A stretch of DNA of 64,000 nucleotides. It comes from Streptomyces cadmiisoli (GTDB lineage: Bacteria; Actinomycetota; Actinomycetes; Streptomycetales; Streptomycetaceae). Of this stretch, positions 42,350-50,615 are shown in pieces; positions within the stretch are counted from its first letter, which is position 1, and each line of letters opens with the position of its first letter. Made by a program: the position numbers and the translations under genes. Under the pieces are notes generated by a model. The model worked only from the letters and a program-made list of their open reading frames with translations. It ran no database searches and was not told the DNA's origin. The stretch covers positions 1,116,001 through 1,180,000 of the forward strand of contig NZ_CP030073.1 of assembly GCF_003261055.1 (NCBI RefSeq), given 5' to 3'.

Positions 42350-43183
42350 ATGAACGACACCCCTGCGCCCGTGCGCACGATCGAGGAATCACCCGCTTAC
42401 TGGCGGGTCCTGTTCGACAACCCCCCGCTCAACGTCGTCGACCGCGCCGTCTTCGAAGGCCTGCAGGACCTGCTCGCCCGGATGGACGCCAGCCCCGACC
42501 TCCGCGTCGTCGTCTTCGAGAGCGCGAACCCGGACTTCTACCTCGCCCACTTCGACATGTCCGGCAGGTCGGCGGGCATCACCAGGACCGCCGGCCCCAC
42601 CGGCCTGACCACCCCGACCGACACCTTCGTCCGGCTGTCCAGGTCGCCTGTGGTGAGCATCGCCAAGATCCGGGGCCGGGCCCGCGGCGTGGGCAGCGAG
42701 TTCGCCCTCGCCTGCGACATGCGCTTCGTCTCCAGGGAGACCGCGATCCTCGGTCAGCCCGAGGTCGGCGCGGGGGTCATCCCCGGCGGCGGGGGCACCG
42801 AGCGGCTCCCCCTGCTGACCGGCCGCGGCCGCGCGCTGGAGATCATCCTCGGCGCGGACGACTTCGACGGCGACACCGCCGAACGCTACGGCTACGTCAA
42901 CCGCTCCCTCCCGGACAGCGAGCTGGACGCCTTCGTCGACACGCTCGCCCGGCGCATCGCCTCCTTCGACCGGCGCCCGGTCGAGGCGGCGAAGAACCTC
43001 GTCAACCAGGTCTCCCTGCCGCCCGTCGACCGGCTCCTCGACGGACGCGACGCCTTCGCGGCCGCCCTGACCTGGCCCGAGACACAGCAGCGGGTCGCCG
43101 CCCTGTTCAAACGCGGAATGCAGCAGGAAGGAGACCTGGAGAACCGGTTCGGGGCGCACCTGCCGCATCTGCTCGACGAGTAG
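42350..43183 (+). CDS. Enoyl-CoA hydratase/isomerase (crotonase) family protein
   Basis: 277 residues, ATG at 42350. Crotonase marks: oxyanion-hole segments around ESANPDFYLAHFD and KIRGRARGVGSEFALACD, and the later GQPEVGAGVIPGGGGTERLP that carries one catalytic Glu. It binds an acyl-CoA and adds water or moves a double bond; substrate not readable. Regulated, I infer, by the divergent HxlR protein through the palindrome at 42291-42320. A hairpin 65 bases past the stop probably ends its transcript. Confidence 0.88.
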   Translation: MNDTPAPVRTIEESPAYWRVLFDNPPLNVVDRAVFEGLQDLLARMDASPDLRVVVFESANPDFYLAHFDMSGRSAGITRTAGPTGLTTPTDTFVRLSRSPVVSIAKIRGRARGVGSEFALACDMRFVSRETAILGQPEVGAGVIPGGGGTERLPLLTGRGRALEIILGADDFDGDTAERYGYVNRSLPDSELDAFVDTLARRIASFDRRPVEAAKNLVNQVSLPPVDRLLDGRDAFAAALTWPETQQRVAALFKRGMQQEGDLENRFGAHLPHLLDE

Positions 43184-43247
43184 CCCGACGCCCGGGAGGC
43201 TCTGACCGGCGTGCGCACCGCACCCGCCACGGAGGCCGAACGACAAA

Positions 43248-43273
43248 GGCAAGGAGGTCACCCACTCCTTGCC
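43248..43273 (+). terminator. Hairpin after the enoyl-CoA hydratase gene
   Basis: GGCAAGGAG and its exact complement around an eight-base loop, 65 bases past the stop codon. No T-run follows. Confidence 0.55.
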
Positions 43274-43295
43274 ACTCTCAACCTATAGCGCACGG

Positions 43296-43316
43296 GGGGC
43301 CTTGCGGCAAGGCCCC
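43296..43316. promoter_or_regulatory. Rifamycin-associated element (RAE)-like palindrome
   Basis: Perfect inverted repeat with 9-bp arms (GGGGCCTTG and complement) around CGG. The TTGCGGCAA core flanked by G/C arms is that of the RAE, the element known to lie upstream of rifamycin-inactivation genes and helR in actinomycetes (from memory of the published consensus). It sits 47 bases before the glycosyltransferase start, with helR following. Could also act as a terminator, but the position and exact core favour RAE. Confidence 0.75.
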
Positions 43317-43363
43317 GGTCGTGCCGCACAATCGTCGGCCTGAGCCAGAACCGACGGAATTGG

Positions 43364-44617
43364 GTGATTCACGAAGTGCGTGTGTTGCTGACGACATACG
43401 GGTCGCGCGGGGACGTCGAACCGCTGGCGGGACTCGCCGCGGAATTGCGGGCGCACGGCGCGGAGGTACGGGTCTGTGCGCCGCCGGACGACGAGTTCGC
43501 CGAGCGGTTGGCCGGTGCGGGGGTGTCCATGGTGCCCGCCGGCCCGTCGGCGCGGGCGCTGACGACCGCGGCGGCACCGCCGTCGCCGGCCGGACTGCCC
43601 CGGCGAGCCGCCGAGTTGATCGCCGGTCAGTCGGAGGCGATCACCGGGGCGGCCGAGGGATGTGACCTGCTGGTCGCGACCGGCGTCGTACCGGCCGCGG
43701 CCGGTGCGCTCTCGGTGGCGGAAGGGCTGGGCATCCGCTCCGTGTCCGTGACGTTCCAGCAGCTGACACTGCCGTCGCCGCACCGCCGGCCGCTGGCTTA
43801 TCCGGGCCGGCCGCTTCCCCCGGAGGTGACCGACAACCGGGTGCTGTGGGACCTGGACGCCCAGAACATCAACGCGCTGTTCGGTGCGGCGCTGAACACC
43901 TTTCGGGCGTCCATCGGGCTGCCTCCGGTGGACGACGTGCGGGACTACGTCATCGGCGGCCGGCCCTGGCTGGCGACGGACCCCGTCCTGGATCCGTGGC
44001 GGGAGCCGGCCGACCTCGACGTCGTACAGACCGGTGCGTGGATCCTGCCCGACGCCCGGCCGCTGCCGGACGAGTTGGTGGCGTTCCTGGACGCCGGGAC
44101 CCCACCGGTGTACGTGGGGTTCGGCAGCATGCCCCTGCGCGGATCGGCGGACGGCGCCCGGCACGCCATCGAGGCGGTCCGAGCCCAGGGGCGCCGCGTG
44201 GTCGTGGCCCGGGGCTGGGCGGACCTGGACCTGATCGACGACCGGGACGACTGCTTCGTCGTCGGCGAGGTCAACCAGCAGGCGCTGTTCGCGCGAACGG
44301 CCGCCGTCGTGCACCACGGCGGCGCGGGCACCACGACGACGGCCGCCGGAGCCGGGGCCCCTCAGGTGGTGGTGCCGCAGGCCGCGGACCAGCCGTACTG
44401 GGCCGGGCGGGTGGCCGCGCTGGGCATCGGCGCGGCACACGACGGTCCGATTCCGGCCTTCGGCTCCCTGTCGGCCGCCCTCACCACGGCCCTGGACCCC
44501 GCGACCCGCGCGCGAGCCACGGCCACGGCCGGCCGGATCCGCACCGACGGAGCGGCGGTGGCGGCGAAGCTGCTGCTCGGCTCCGCCGACCGGGCCAGGG
44601 CGTCGACGCCCGCGTGA
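43364..44617 (+). CDS. rgt: Glycosyltransferase, MGT/GT1 type; probable rifamycin glycosyltransferase
   Basis: 417 residues from a GTG at 43364 (a second GTG at 43376 would give the more usual MRVLLTTYGSRGDVEPL start). GT-B fold: N-terminal acceptor half (1-~210), C-terminal NDP-sugar half with TPPVYVGFGSMPL, the UGT signature VHHGGAGTTTTAAGAGAPQ and QAADQPYWAGRV. This group glycosylates macrolides, glycopeptides or rifamycins. The RAE-like palindrome before it and helR after it make rifamycin glycosylation (inactivation) the best guess; other acceptors cannot be excluded from sequence. Confidence 0.85.
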   Translation: MIHEVRVLLTTYGSRGDVEPLAGLAAELRAHGAEVRVCAPPDDEFAERLAGAGVSMVPAGPSARALTTAAAPPSPAGLPRRAAELIAGQSEAITGAAEGCDLLVATGVVPAAAGALSVAEGLGIRSVSVTFQQLTLPSPHRRPLAYPGRPLPPEVTDNRVLWDLDAQNINALFGAALNTFRASIGLPPVDDVRDYVIGGRPWLATDPVLDPWREPADLDVVQTGAWILPDARPLPDELVAFLDAGTPPVYVGFGSMPLRGSADGARHAIEAVRAQGRRVVVARGWADLDLIDDRDDCFVVGEVNQQALFARTAAVVHHGGAGTTTTAAGAGAPQVVVPQAADQPYWAGRVAALGIGAAHDGPIPAFGSLSAALTTALDPATRARATATAGRIRTDGAAVAAKLLLGSADRARASTPA

Positions 44618-44831
44618 ACCGTGCGGGATCGCGGCACCGACCCGCCACACGGTCGCCCGCGAACCCCGACGACCCGAACCGGTCACGGCGACCCGGTCCG
44701 CTCCACGGCGGACGACGCCGCTCATGTCCACCGGGTACGTCACGCCGGTCCGGCCGTCACCCGCCGCTCGCACCGGCGCCTCGCGCCGCGCGTATGGTTC
44801 ACCAGCGACCTCAGACTTCGGAGCACCTCAC

Positions 44832-46979
44832 GTGAATCCCCTCACCACCAGCGCGTTCGACCTTCCCGACCGTCTTTCCCCCAAGGCCGACCCGACGCTG
44901 ATCGGCGACGACGAACGGCACTTCGCGGCCGTCGCCGAGTGCCTGGAGCAGTCGATCGCAGAACTGTCCGACCGTCTCGACGCCGAACTCAGGTCCCCCG
45001 GCGGTCTGGGGCGTCAGGCGATGGACAGGGACACGGAGATCCACCGGCTGACCGCCCGCCTGCGCACGCTGCGCCGCTTCGGGCTGGACCTGTGCCTCGG
45101 CCACATGGTCGACGCGGACACCTCGGAACGCGTCTACGTCGGACGGCTCGGCCTCACGGACAGCACGGGCCACCGGCTGCTGGTCGACTGGCGCTCCCCG
45201 GCCGCCGAGCCCTTCTTCGGAGCCACCCACGCCAACCCGATGGGTCTGGCGAGCCGCCGCAGATACCGCTGGAGCCGCGGCCGGATCAGCGACTACTGGG
45301 ACGAGGTGTTCACCTCGGACGCGATCGCCGGGCACGCCGCGCTCGACGATCAGTCCGCCTTCATCGCCAGCCTCGGCACCAGCCGGTCGCCGCGCATGCG
45401 GGACGTCCTCGGCACCATCCAGGCCGACCAGGACGCCATCATCCGCGCCGGATCGCGCGGCGCGCTGGTCGTCGACGGCGGTCCCGGTACGGGCAAGACC
45501 GTCGTCGCCCTGCACCGCTCCGCCTACCTCCTCCACTCCGACCCGCGCCTCGGCCACCGGCGCGGCGGCGTGCTGTTCGTCGGTCCCCACCAGCCCTACC
45601 TGGGCTATGTCGCCGACGTCCTGCCCAGCCTCGGGGAGGAGGGCGTACAGACCTGCACCCTGCGCGACCTCGTCGCCGAGGGCGAGGGGGCAGGAACCGA
45701 AACCGACCCGGCGGTCGCCCGGCTGAAGTCCTCCGCGAGGCTCGTGGCGGCCATCGAGCCGGCCGTGAGGTTCTACGAGGAACCGCCCACCGAGGGAATG
45801 ACGGTCACGACCCACTGGTCCGACATCCGGCTGACCGCCGACGACTGGGCCGCGGCGTTCGAGGCCGCGGAACCCGGCACACCGCACAACGAGGCCCGTG
45901 AACAGGTCTGGGAGGAACTGCTCACGATCCTGGTGGACAGGCACGAAGGGGACGCCCCGGAGAACCTGCTGCGCAAGTCGCTGCACCGCAACAGGGAACT
46001 GCTCAAGGCCTTCAACCGGGCGTGGCCGCTGCTGGAGGCGGCCGACCTCGTCAGCGATCTGTGGTCGGTGCCCGCCTATCTGCGGATGTGCGCTCCGTGG
46101 CTCGGCCCCGACGACGTCAAGCGGTTGCGGCGCGCGGACGCCCAGGCCTGGACGGTGTCCGACCTGCCGCTGCTGGACGCGGCACGGCAGCGGCTCGGCG
46201 ACCCGGAGGCGGCCCGCCGCCGGCGTCGGCACAACGTCTCCCTGGCGGCCGAGCGCGAGCGCATGGCTGGCGTCATCGACAACGTGATCGCCGGAGACGA
46301 CGACGGTGAGGGGGCCGTGACGATGCTGCTCGGCCAGGACCTCCGGGACGCCCTGGTCGACGAGAGCGTGTCCCCCCGCGTCGAGCCCGACCTGCTCGCC
46401 GGGCCGTTCGCGCACATCGTCGTGGACGAGGCTCAGGAACTGACCGACGCGCAGTGGCAGATGCTGCTGGCGCGGTGCCCGTCCCGGAGCTTCACCATCG
46501 TCGGGGACCGGGCCCAGGCCCGGCACGGTTTCACCGAGTCGTGGCAGGAGCGGCTGGAGCGGATCGGGTTCGACCGGATCGAACTGGCCACGCTGAGCAT
46601 CAACTACCGCACGCCGGAGGAGGTCATGGCCGAGGCCGAACCGGTCGTCCGGGCCGTGCTCCCGGACGCCAACGTGCCGACCTCCGTCCGCAGCGGCGGT
46701 GTCCCGGTCGTACACGGTTCCGTCTCCGACCTGAGCGCGGTCCTCGACACCTGGCTCGCCGCGCACGCCGACGGGATCGCCTGTGTCATCGGTGATCCGG
46801 CGTTCCGGCCGAGGGCCCGCGTCCGCTCGCTGACCCCGGAGCTGTCGAAGGGGCTCGAGTTCGACCTGGTCGTCCTCGTCGACCCGGCTCGATTCGGCGA
46901 CGGCATCGAAGGCGCGGTCGACCGCTACGTCGCGATGACCCGGGCGACGCGGCAACTCGTCGTCCTCACGAGTGCCTGA
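44832..46979 (+). CDS. helR: RNA polymerase-recycling motor ATPase HelR
   Basis: 715 residues from the GTG at 44832 (MNPLTTSAFDLPDRLSP start, GGAG nine bases upstream). HelR/HelD-type SF1 helicase: N-terminal coiled/antiparallel helices (about 10-110) that reach into RNA polymerase, YVGRLGL, Walker A GGPGTGKT (216-223), DDQSAFIASLG, HIVVDEAQELTDAQW (Walker B), NYRTPEE and YVAMTRATRQLVVL. HelR removes stalled or rifampin-bound RNA polymerase from DNA and gives rifamycin tolerance in Streptomyces venezuelae. The adjacent RAE-like element and glycosyltransferase fit that role. No second RAE is seen in the 214-base gap before the gene. Confidence 0.94.
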   Translation: MNPLTTSAFDLPDRLSPKADPTLIGDDERHFAAVAECLEQSIAELSDRLDAELRSPGGLGRQAMDRDTEIHRLTARLRTLRRFGLDLCLGHMVDADTSERVYVGRLGLTDSTGHRLLVDWRSPAAEPFFGATHANPMGLASRRRYRWSRGRISDYWDEVFTSDAIAGHAALDDQSAFIASLGTSRSPRMRDVLGTIQADQDAIIRAGSRGALVVDGGPGTGKTVVALHRSAYLLHSDPRLGHRRGGVLFVGPHQPYLGYVADVLPSLGEEGVQTCTLRDLVAEGEGAGTETDPAVARLKSSARLVAAIEPAVRFYEEPPTEGMTVTTHWSDIRLTADDWAAAFEAAEPGTPHNEAREQVWEELLTILVDRHEGDAPENLLRKSLHRNRELLKAFNRAWPLLEAADLVSDLWSVPAYLRMCAPWLGPDDVKRLRRADAQAWTVSDLPLLDAARQRLGDPEAARRRRRHNVSLAAERERMAGVIDNVIAGDDDGEGAVTMLLGQDLRDALVDESVSPRVEPDLLAGPFAHIVVDEAQELTDAQWQMLLARCPSRSFTIVGDRAQARHGFTESWQERLERIGFDRIELATLSINYRTPEEVMAEAEPVVRAVLPDANVPTSVRSGGVPVVHGSVSDLSAVLDTWLAAHADGIACVIGDPAFRPRARVRSLTPELSKGLEFDLVVLVDPARFGDGIEGAVDRYVAMTRATRQLVVLTSA

Positions 46980-47041
46980 CCGGCACACCCGCCCGTCGTC
47001 CCCGCCCACACGGCCGGTGTGAGGCGGGACGGACCCACGTG

Positions 47042-47058
47042 CCGGGGCCCGGCCCCGG
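47042..47058. terminator. Short GC hairpin after helR
   Basis: CCGGGGC-CCG-GCCCCGG, 62 bases after the helR stop; small and without a T-run. Confidence 0.3.
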
Positions 47059-47135
47059 GCCATATGAGTGGCGGCGGGCGCGAACCGCCGACGGGCTGTT
47101 CGGCCGCGCGGGCGTGACGTCCTTAGCCTCGGCAC

Positions 47136-47855
47136 ATGGCCACCCTGTGGGACCTCCTGCACGACTGCATCCCCGACGACCACGCCCGCCAGGTCACGTC
47201 GCGGTACTACCTCGACGAGGCGATGAGCTCGCCGCAAGCGCCGGACCGGGTGGTCGACCTGGGATGCGGGCGCGGCGCTTCCGCCGCGCTGTTCAAGCGG
47301 CACGCTCCGAAGGTCCGGTGGCTGGGAGTCGACATCCGGCACTCTCCGGAGTCCTCGCAGCACCGGCCCGGAGGCGACCCGCTGGTCCACTACGACGGCA
47401 TCAATCTGCCCTTCCGCTCGGACAGCCTGCCGCTGATCTACTCGCACCAGGTGTTCGAGCACGTCTCGCACCCGCGGGAGCTGCTGGCGGAGGTCGGCCG
47501 GGTGCTGCGGCCGGGCGGACTGTTCATCGGGAGCACGTCGCAGTTCGAGCCGTACCACTCCTTCAGCCTGTGGAACTACACGCCGTACGGATTCCGGGTC
47601 CTGGTCGAGGAGGCCGGTCTCGCCCTGAAGGAGATCCGGCCCTCCCTGGACGGGGTGACGCTGATGATGCGCGCCTATCACAGCGAGCGGAAGAAGGAGT
47701 ACGGGCGGTACTGGAACGAGGAGTCGCCGCTCAACTCCGAGATCGACAGCTGGGCTAAGCACACGAGGCGGCGGACCGCACTGGTGAACCTGCGCAAGCT
47801 CACCTTCTGCGGCCAGTTCGCCTTTCGCGTCGTCAAACCGGAGCCCGCCGCCTGA
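47136..47855 (+). CDS. Class I SAM-dependent methyltransferase
   Basis: 239 residues, ATG at 47136. SAM motif I is VVDLGCGRGASAALF (about 40-54), motif II WLGVDIRHS, then INLPFRSDSLPLIYSHQVFEHV and VLRPGGLFIGSTSQ, as in Methyltransf_11 enzymes. Substrate unknown. No ribosome-binding site is seen; TAGCCT lies six bases before the ATG, so the transcript may be leaderless. Stands alone between helR and the convergent lacI-type gene. Confidence 0.85.
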   Translation: MATLWDLLHDCIPDDHARQVTSRYYLDEAMSSPQAPDRVVDLGCGRGASAALFKRHAPKVRWLGVDIRHSPESSQHRPGGDPLVHYDGINLPFRSDSLPLIYSHQVFEHVSHPRELLAEVGRVLRPGGLFIGSTSQFEPYHSFSLWNYTPYGFRVLVEEAGLALKEIRPSLDGVTLMMRAYHSERKKEYGRYWNEESPLNSEIDSWAKHTRRRTALVNLRKLTFCGQFAFRVVKPEPAA

Positions 47856-47948
47856 ACGACGGCACGACGACGCCTCCCGCCGTGGCCGGTCGGCTGCGGC
47901 CGACCGGCGACGAGCCCTCCCGGCTCTCCGGCGGCGGCCCCTCCTCGG

Positions 47949-48950
47949 CTACGCCGATTCGCGCAGCCGCAGCCGTGCCCCCACCACGAGTTCCTCGCGG
48001 GTGAGCAGGCTGCTTCCGGTCAGCAGCCGGGCCGCCTGCTCGACGGCGACGGCGCCGAGTGCGCTGGTGTCCAGGTCCACGGTGGACAGCGGCGGCTCCA
48101 CAAGCGCTCCGAGCCCGAGACCGTCGAAGCCGATCACGGCCAGGTCGTGGGGCACCTGCCGCCCGAGCCGGCGCGCGGCACGCAGTGCTCCGATGGCGAT
48201 GATGTCGTTGAACGTGAACACGGCGGTCACATCCGGGTGCGCGGCCAGGAGTTCCTTCAGCGCGCTCTCCCCGCCCTCGACGCTCTGGTCGGCGCGGCTG
48301 ACGCAGCCGGCGTCGAGACCGCAGGCGTCCATCGCGCCGGCGAACCAGTCGTGACGGATGCTCGGCTCGGACCGGCCCGCGTGGTCGAGCATGCCGATCC
48401 GGTGGTGCCCCGACTCGGCCAGATACCTGATCGCCGCCCGGACGCCTTCCTCGCCGTCGATCCTGATGGAGCTGAACCGCTCGGCGCGGTCCCCCCGGTC
48501 GATGAGCACCACGGGAAGTCCCCGTGTCAGCCTGGCGATCTCGTCCTCGGGCTGGCTCAGGTACCCCACCACGGCGTCCACCTGCGAGGCGATCACCTCG
48601 AGGGTGCCCCGCTCCTCCTCCACCCGGTCGCCGGTGTCGTAGACGACGACGTGCCAGCCGCGGGCCCGCGCCGCGTCCAGCGCGGCGGCGGCCACCTCGG
48701 TGAAGAAGGGGTTGAGCAGATCGGGGATGACCAGCCCGACACTGATCGTGTCCTGCCGTACGAGTCCCCTGGCGAACCGGCTCGGCCGGTACCCCAGTGC
48801 GAGAGCGGCGTCGAGCACGCGCTGCTTGGTGGAGACGCCGATCTCGGCCTTGTCGTTGAGCGCGCGTGACACCGTTTGCCGGGACACTCCGGCGGTCCGG
48901 GCCACATCGTCGATCGTGACCCTGCGGGGTCCGGTCCCGGACGACGCCAT
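47949..48950 (-). CDS. LacI-family transcription regulator of the sugar locus
   Basis: 333 residues from the ATG at 48950 (GGAGGT six bases upstream). N-terminal LacI helix-turn-helix (TIDDVARTAGVSRQTVSRALN) and hinge, then a periplasmic-binding-like sugar domain (GLVIPDLLNPFFTEV, VFTFNDIIAIGALRAARR, VIGFDGLGLGALVEPPLSTV). It is divergent from the ABC transporter/glycosidase operon that starts at 49274. The gap has four tandem 12-bp units that read as LacI-type half-sites and one full 12-bp palindrome, so it is the likely repressor of that operon and of itself. Confidence 0.93.
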   Translation of the reverse strand: MASSGTGPRRVTIDDVARTAGVSRQTVSRALNDKAEIGVSTKQRVLDAALALGYRPSRFARGLVRQDTISVGLVIPDLLNPFFTEVAAAALDAARARGWHVVVYDTGDRVEEERGTLEVIASQVDAVVGYLSQPEDEIARLTRGLPVVLIDRGDRAERFSSIRIDGEEGVRAAIRYLAESGHHRIGMLDHAGRSEPSIRHDWFAGAMDACGLDAGCVSRADQSVEGGESALKELLAAHPDVTAVFTFNDIIAIGALRAARRLGRQVPHDLAVIGFDGLGLGALVEPPLSTVDLDTSALGAVAVEQAARLLTGSSLLTREELVVGARLRLRESA

Positions 48951-49273
48951 CACTCACCTCCACGTAGTTGGCGACGCGTGCGCGTCACGGGGACACCGAG
49001 CGGGGCCCGGGCCGAAGTCGCGCCGCGGACACGGCAGGTCGCCGATCCTCCCGCGTCACGGACGGCCGCGGCAGTCCCTTGACACTCGGCCGCACCGAAG
49101 CGCACACTCCCAATCACTTCGCAACAACACCCCCGTTACCGCTCCCGTTACCGCTCCCGTGAGCGCTCACGTTACCGCTCACGGCCCCTGATTCCAACCA
49201 GAAGGCATCCGCCTCAGGTGTCAACGTCGACCCGCCTAGCCCACGTCGCTAGTCGTTCTCTGGAACGGAAGAT
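48951..49273. promoter_or_regulatory. Divergent regulatory gap of the LacI/ABC locus
   Basis: 323 bases with no supported gene. Apart from the operator repeats at 49133-49180, I see no firm -35/-10 pair. A weak GGAA site lies before the ATG at 49274. Confidence 0.5.
49133..49180. repeat. Four tandem 12-bp operator-like repeats
   Basis: Units are CCGTTACCGCTC (49133 and 49145), CCGTGAGCGCTC (49157) and ACGTTACCGCTC (49169). Unit three plus the next bases makes the perfect palindrome GTGAGCGCTCAC with the central CG of LacI-family operators; GTTACCGCTCAC is a variant with one degenerate half-site. They lie 95-140 bases before the lipoprotein gene. Confidence 0.7.
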
Positions 49274-50608
49274 ATGAGCAGCACAGTCACTCGTACCCGC
49301 CTCGGCATGGCCGCCGCGGCAGTCAGCATCGTCGTACTCGCCGGATGCTCGTCGCCCGAGTCGTCCGACAAGGCGTCCGCGGCCTCCTGCGAGCCCGCGA
49401 AGGGGAAGGTCACCCTCCAGTACTGGAACGCGGTTCCAGGCATGGAGAAGGTCGTCGACCTGTGGAACAAGAAGAACCCCGACATCCAGGTCGAGACCAA
49501 GAACATCTCCAACGACCAGTACGGCACCATCGGAAACGCGCTCAAGGCGGGGAAGGCGCCGGACCTCGCCCAGGTCGGCTACGACCAGCTGCCCAACCTG
49601 CGCACCCAGGACGCGTTCGTCGACGCCTCGGCCTGTGAGGAAGCCGCCGCGGCCAAGTCGAAGTTCGTGCCGTGGACCTGGTCGCAGGCCAGCTTCGGCG
49701 ACACCGGCGTGTTCGCCCTCCCGCAGGACACCGGCCCCATGGCCCTGTACCTGCGCAGCGACATATTCGAGAAGTACGACGTCGCGATCCCCGAGACCTG
49801 GGACGAGTACGCGGCCGCCGCGAAGAAGCTGCACAAGGCGGACCCCGACCTCACCATCACGTACTTCGACCCGAACAACGCCGAGTGGTTCAACGGGCTC
49901 CTCTGGCAGAACAACGCCAAGATGTACGGCTACGCCGACGACAAGTGGCACGTCACCGTCGAGTCGGCGCAGAGCGAGCAGGTCGCTCAGTACTGGCAGC
50001 AGCTGATCTCCGACAAGCTGGTGCGCACCGATCTGGCGCACGGTTCCACGCAGATGTACGCGGCGTACCAGAAGGACCAGATCGCCAGCTACGTGGGTGC
50101 CTCGTGGGGCTACAGCATGTTCCGCGACAACCTGCCGAAGCAGGCCGGCAAGTGGACGATCGTCCCGATGCCGACCTGGGGCGCGAACGGCGCGTCCGGC
50201 AACTGGGGCGGCTCGACCGTCGCGTTCATGAAGGGCAGCAAGCACCTGTACGAGTCGGTCAAGTTCAACACCTGGCTGAACACCGACCCGGAGGCGCTGG
50301 CGCTGGAGAACGAGCTGGGCGGCCTGTACCCGGCGGCCACCGACGGGCTGGAGCTTCCCTCGCTCGCCGAGGGCGTGCCGTACTACGACAACCAGAAGAT
50401 CTTCGATGTCTTCGCCGAGTCGTCGAAGAAGGTGGACACCAGCTTCACCTGGGGTCCGACGCAGAAGACCGTGAACCTGGCGCTCCAGGACGCGATGGCC
50501 AAGGCCGCGGCCGGTGACGGCACGCTGAGCGACGCGCTGACGGCCGCCCAGGACGCGGCGCTGAAGTCGATGCAGGACCAGGCGATTCCGGCCGCGGCGG
50601 GCAAGTGA
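49274..50608 (+). CDS. Sugar ABC transporter substrate-binding lipoprotein
   Basis: 444 residues, ATG at 49274. Signal peptide with lipobox VLAGC (lipid-carrying Cys25), then a MalE-type family 1 binding protein (VTLQYWNAVPGMEKVVDLWNKKNPDIQVE, ALYLRSDIFEKYDVAIPETWDEY, GNWGGSTVAFMKGSKH). It captures a sugar or oligosaccharide outside the membrane and hands it to the two permeases that follow directly. The downstream alpha-mannosidase and beta-galactosidase suggest a manno- or galacto-oligosaccharide. Confidence 0.95.
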   Translation: MSSTVTRTRLGMAAAAVSIVVLAGCSSPESSDKASAASCEPAKGKVTLQYWNAVPGMEKVVDLWNKKNPDIQVETKNISNDQYGTIGNALKAGKAPDLAQVGYDQLPNLRTQDAFVDASACEEAAAAKSKFVPWTWSQASFGDTGVFALPQDTGPMALYLRSDIFEKYDVAIPETWDEYAAAAKKLHKADPDLTITYFDPNNAEWFNGLLWQNNAKMYGYADDKWHVTVESAQSEQVAQYWQQLISDKLVRTDLAHGSTQMYAAYQKDQIASYVGASWGYSMFRDNLPKQAGKWTIVPMPTWGANGASGNWGGSTVAFMKGSKHLYESVKFNTWLNTDPEALALENELGGLYPAATDGLELPSLAEGVPYYDNQKIFDVFAESSKKVDTSFTWGPTQKTVNLALQDAMAKAAAGDGTLSDALTAAQDAALKSMQDQAIPAAAGK

Positions 50609-50615
50609 CCGCGGT

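Noticed and set aside
43296..43316. Palindrome as a simple terminator for the enoyl-CoA hydratase gene
   Set aside because: A separate hairpin (43248-43273) already follows that gene, and this one has the RAE core directly before a resistance-type glycosyltransferase and helR.
44811..47762. 983-codon open frame on the minus strand
   Set aside because: Antisense to helR and the methyltransferase gene; no motif, no start region.
49133..49180. Tandem 12-bp repeat as a CRISPR-like array
   Set aside because: The units are adjacent with no spacers and match LacI operator half-sites.
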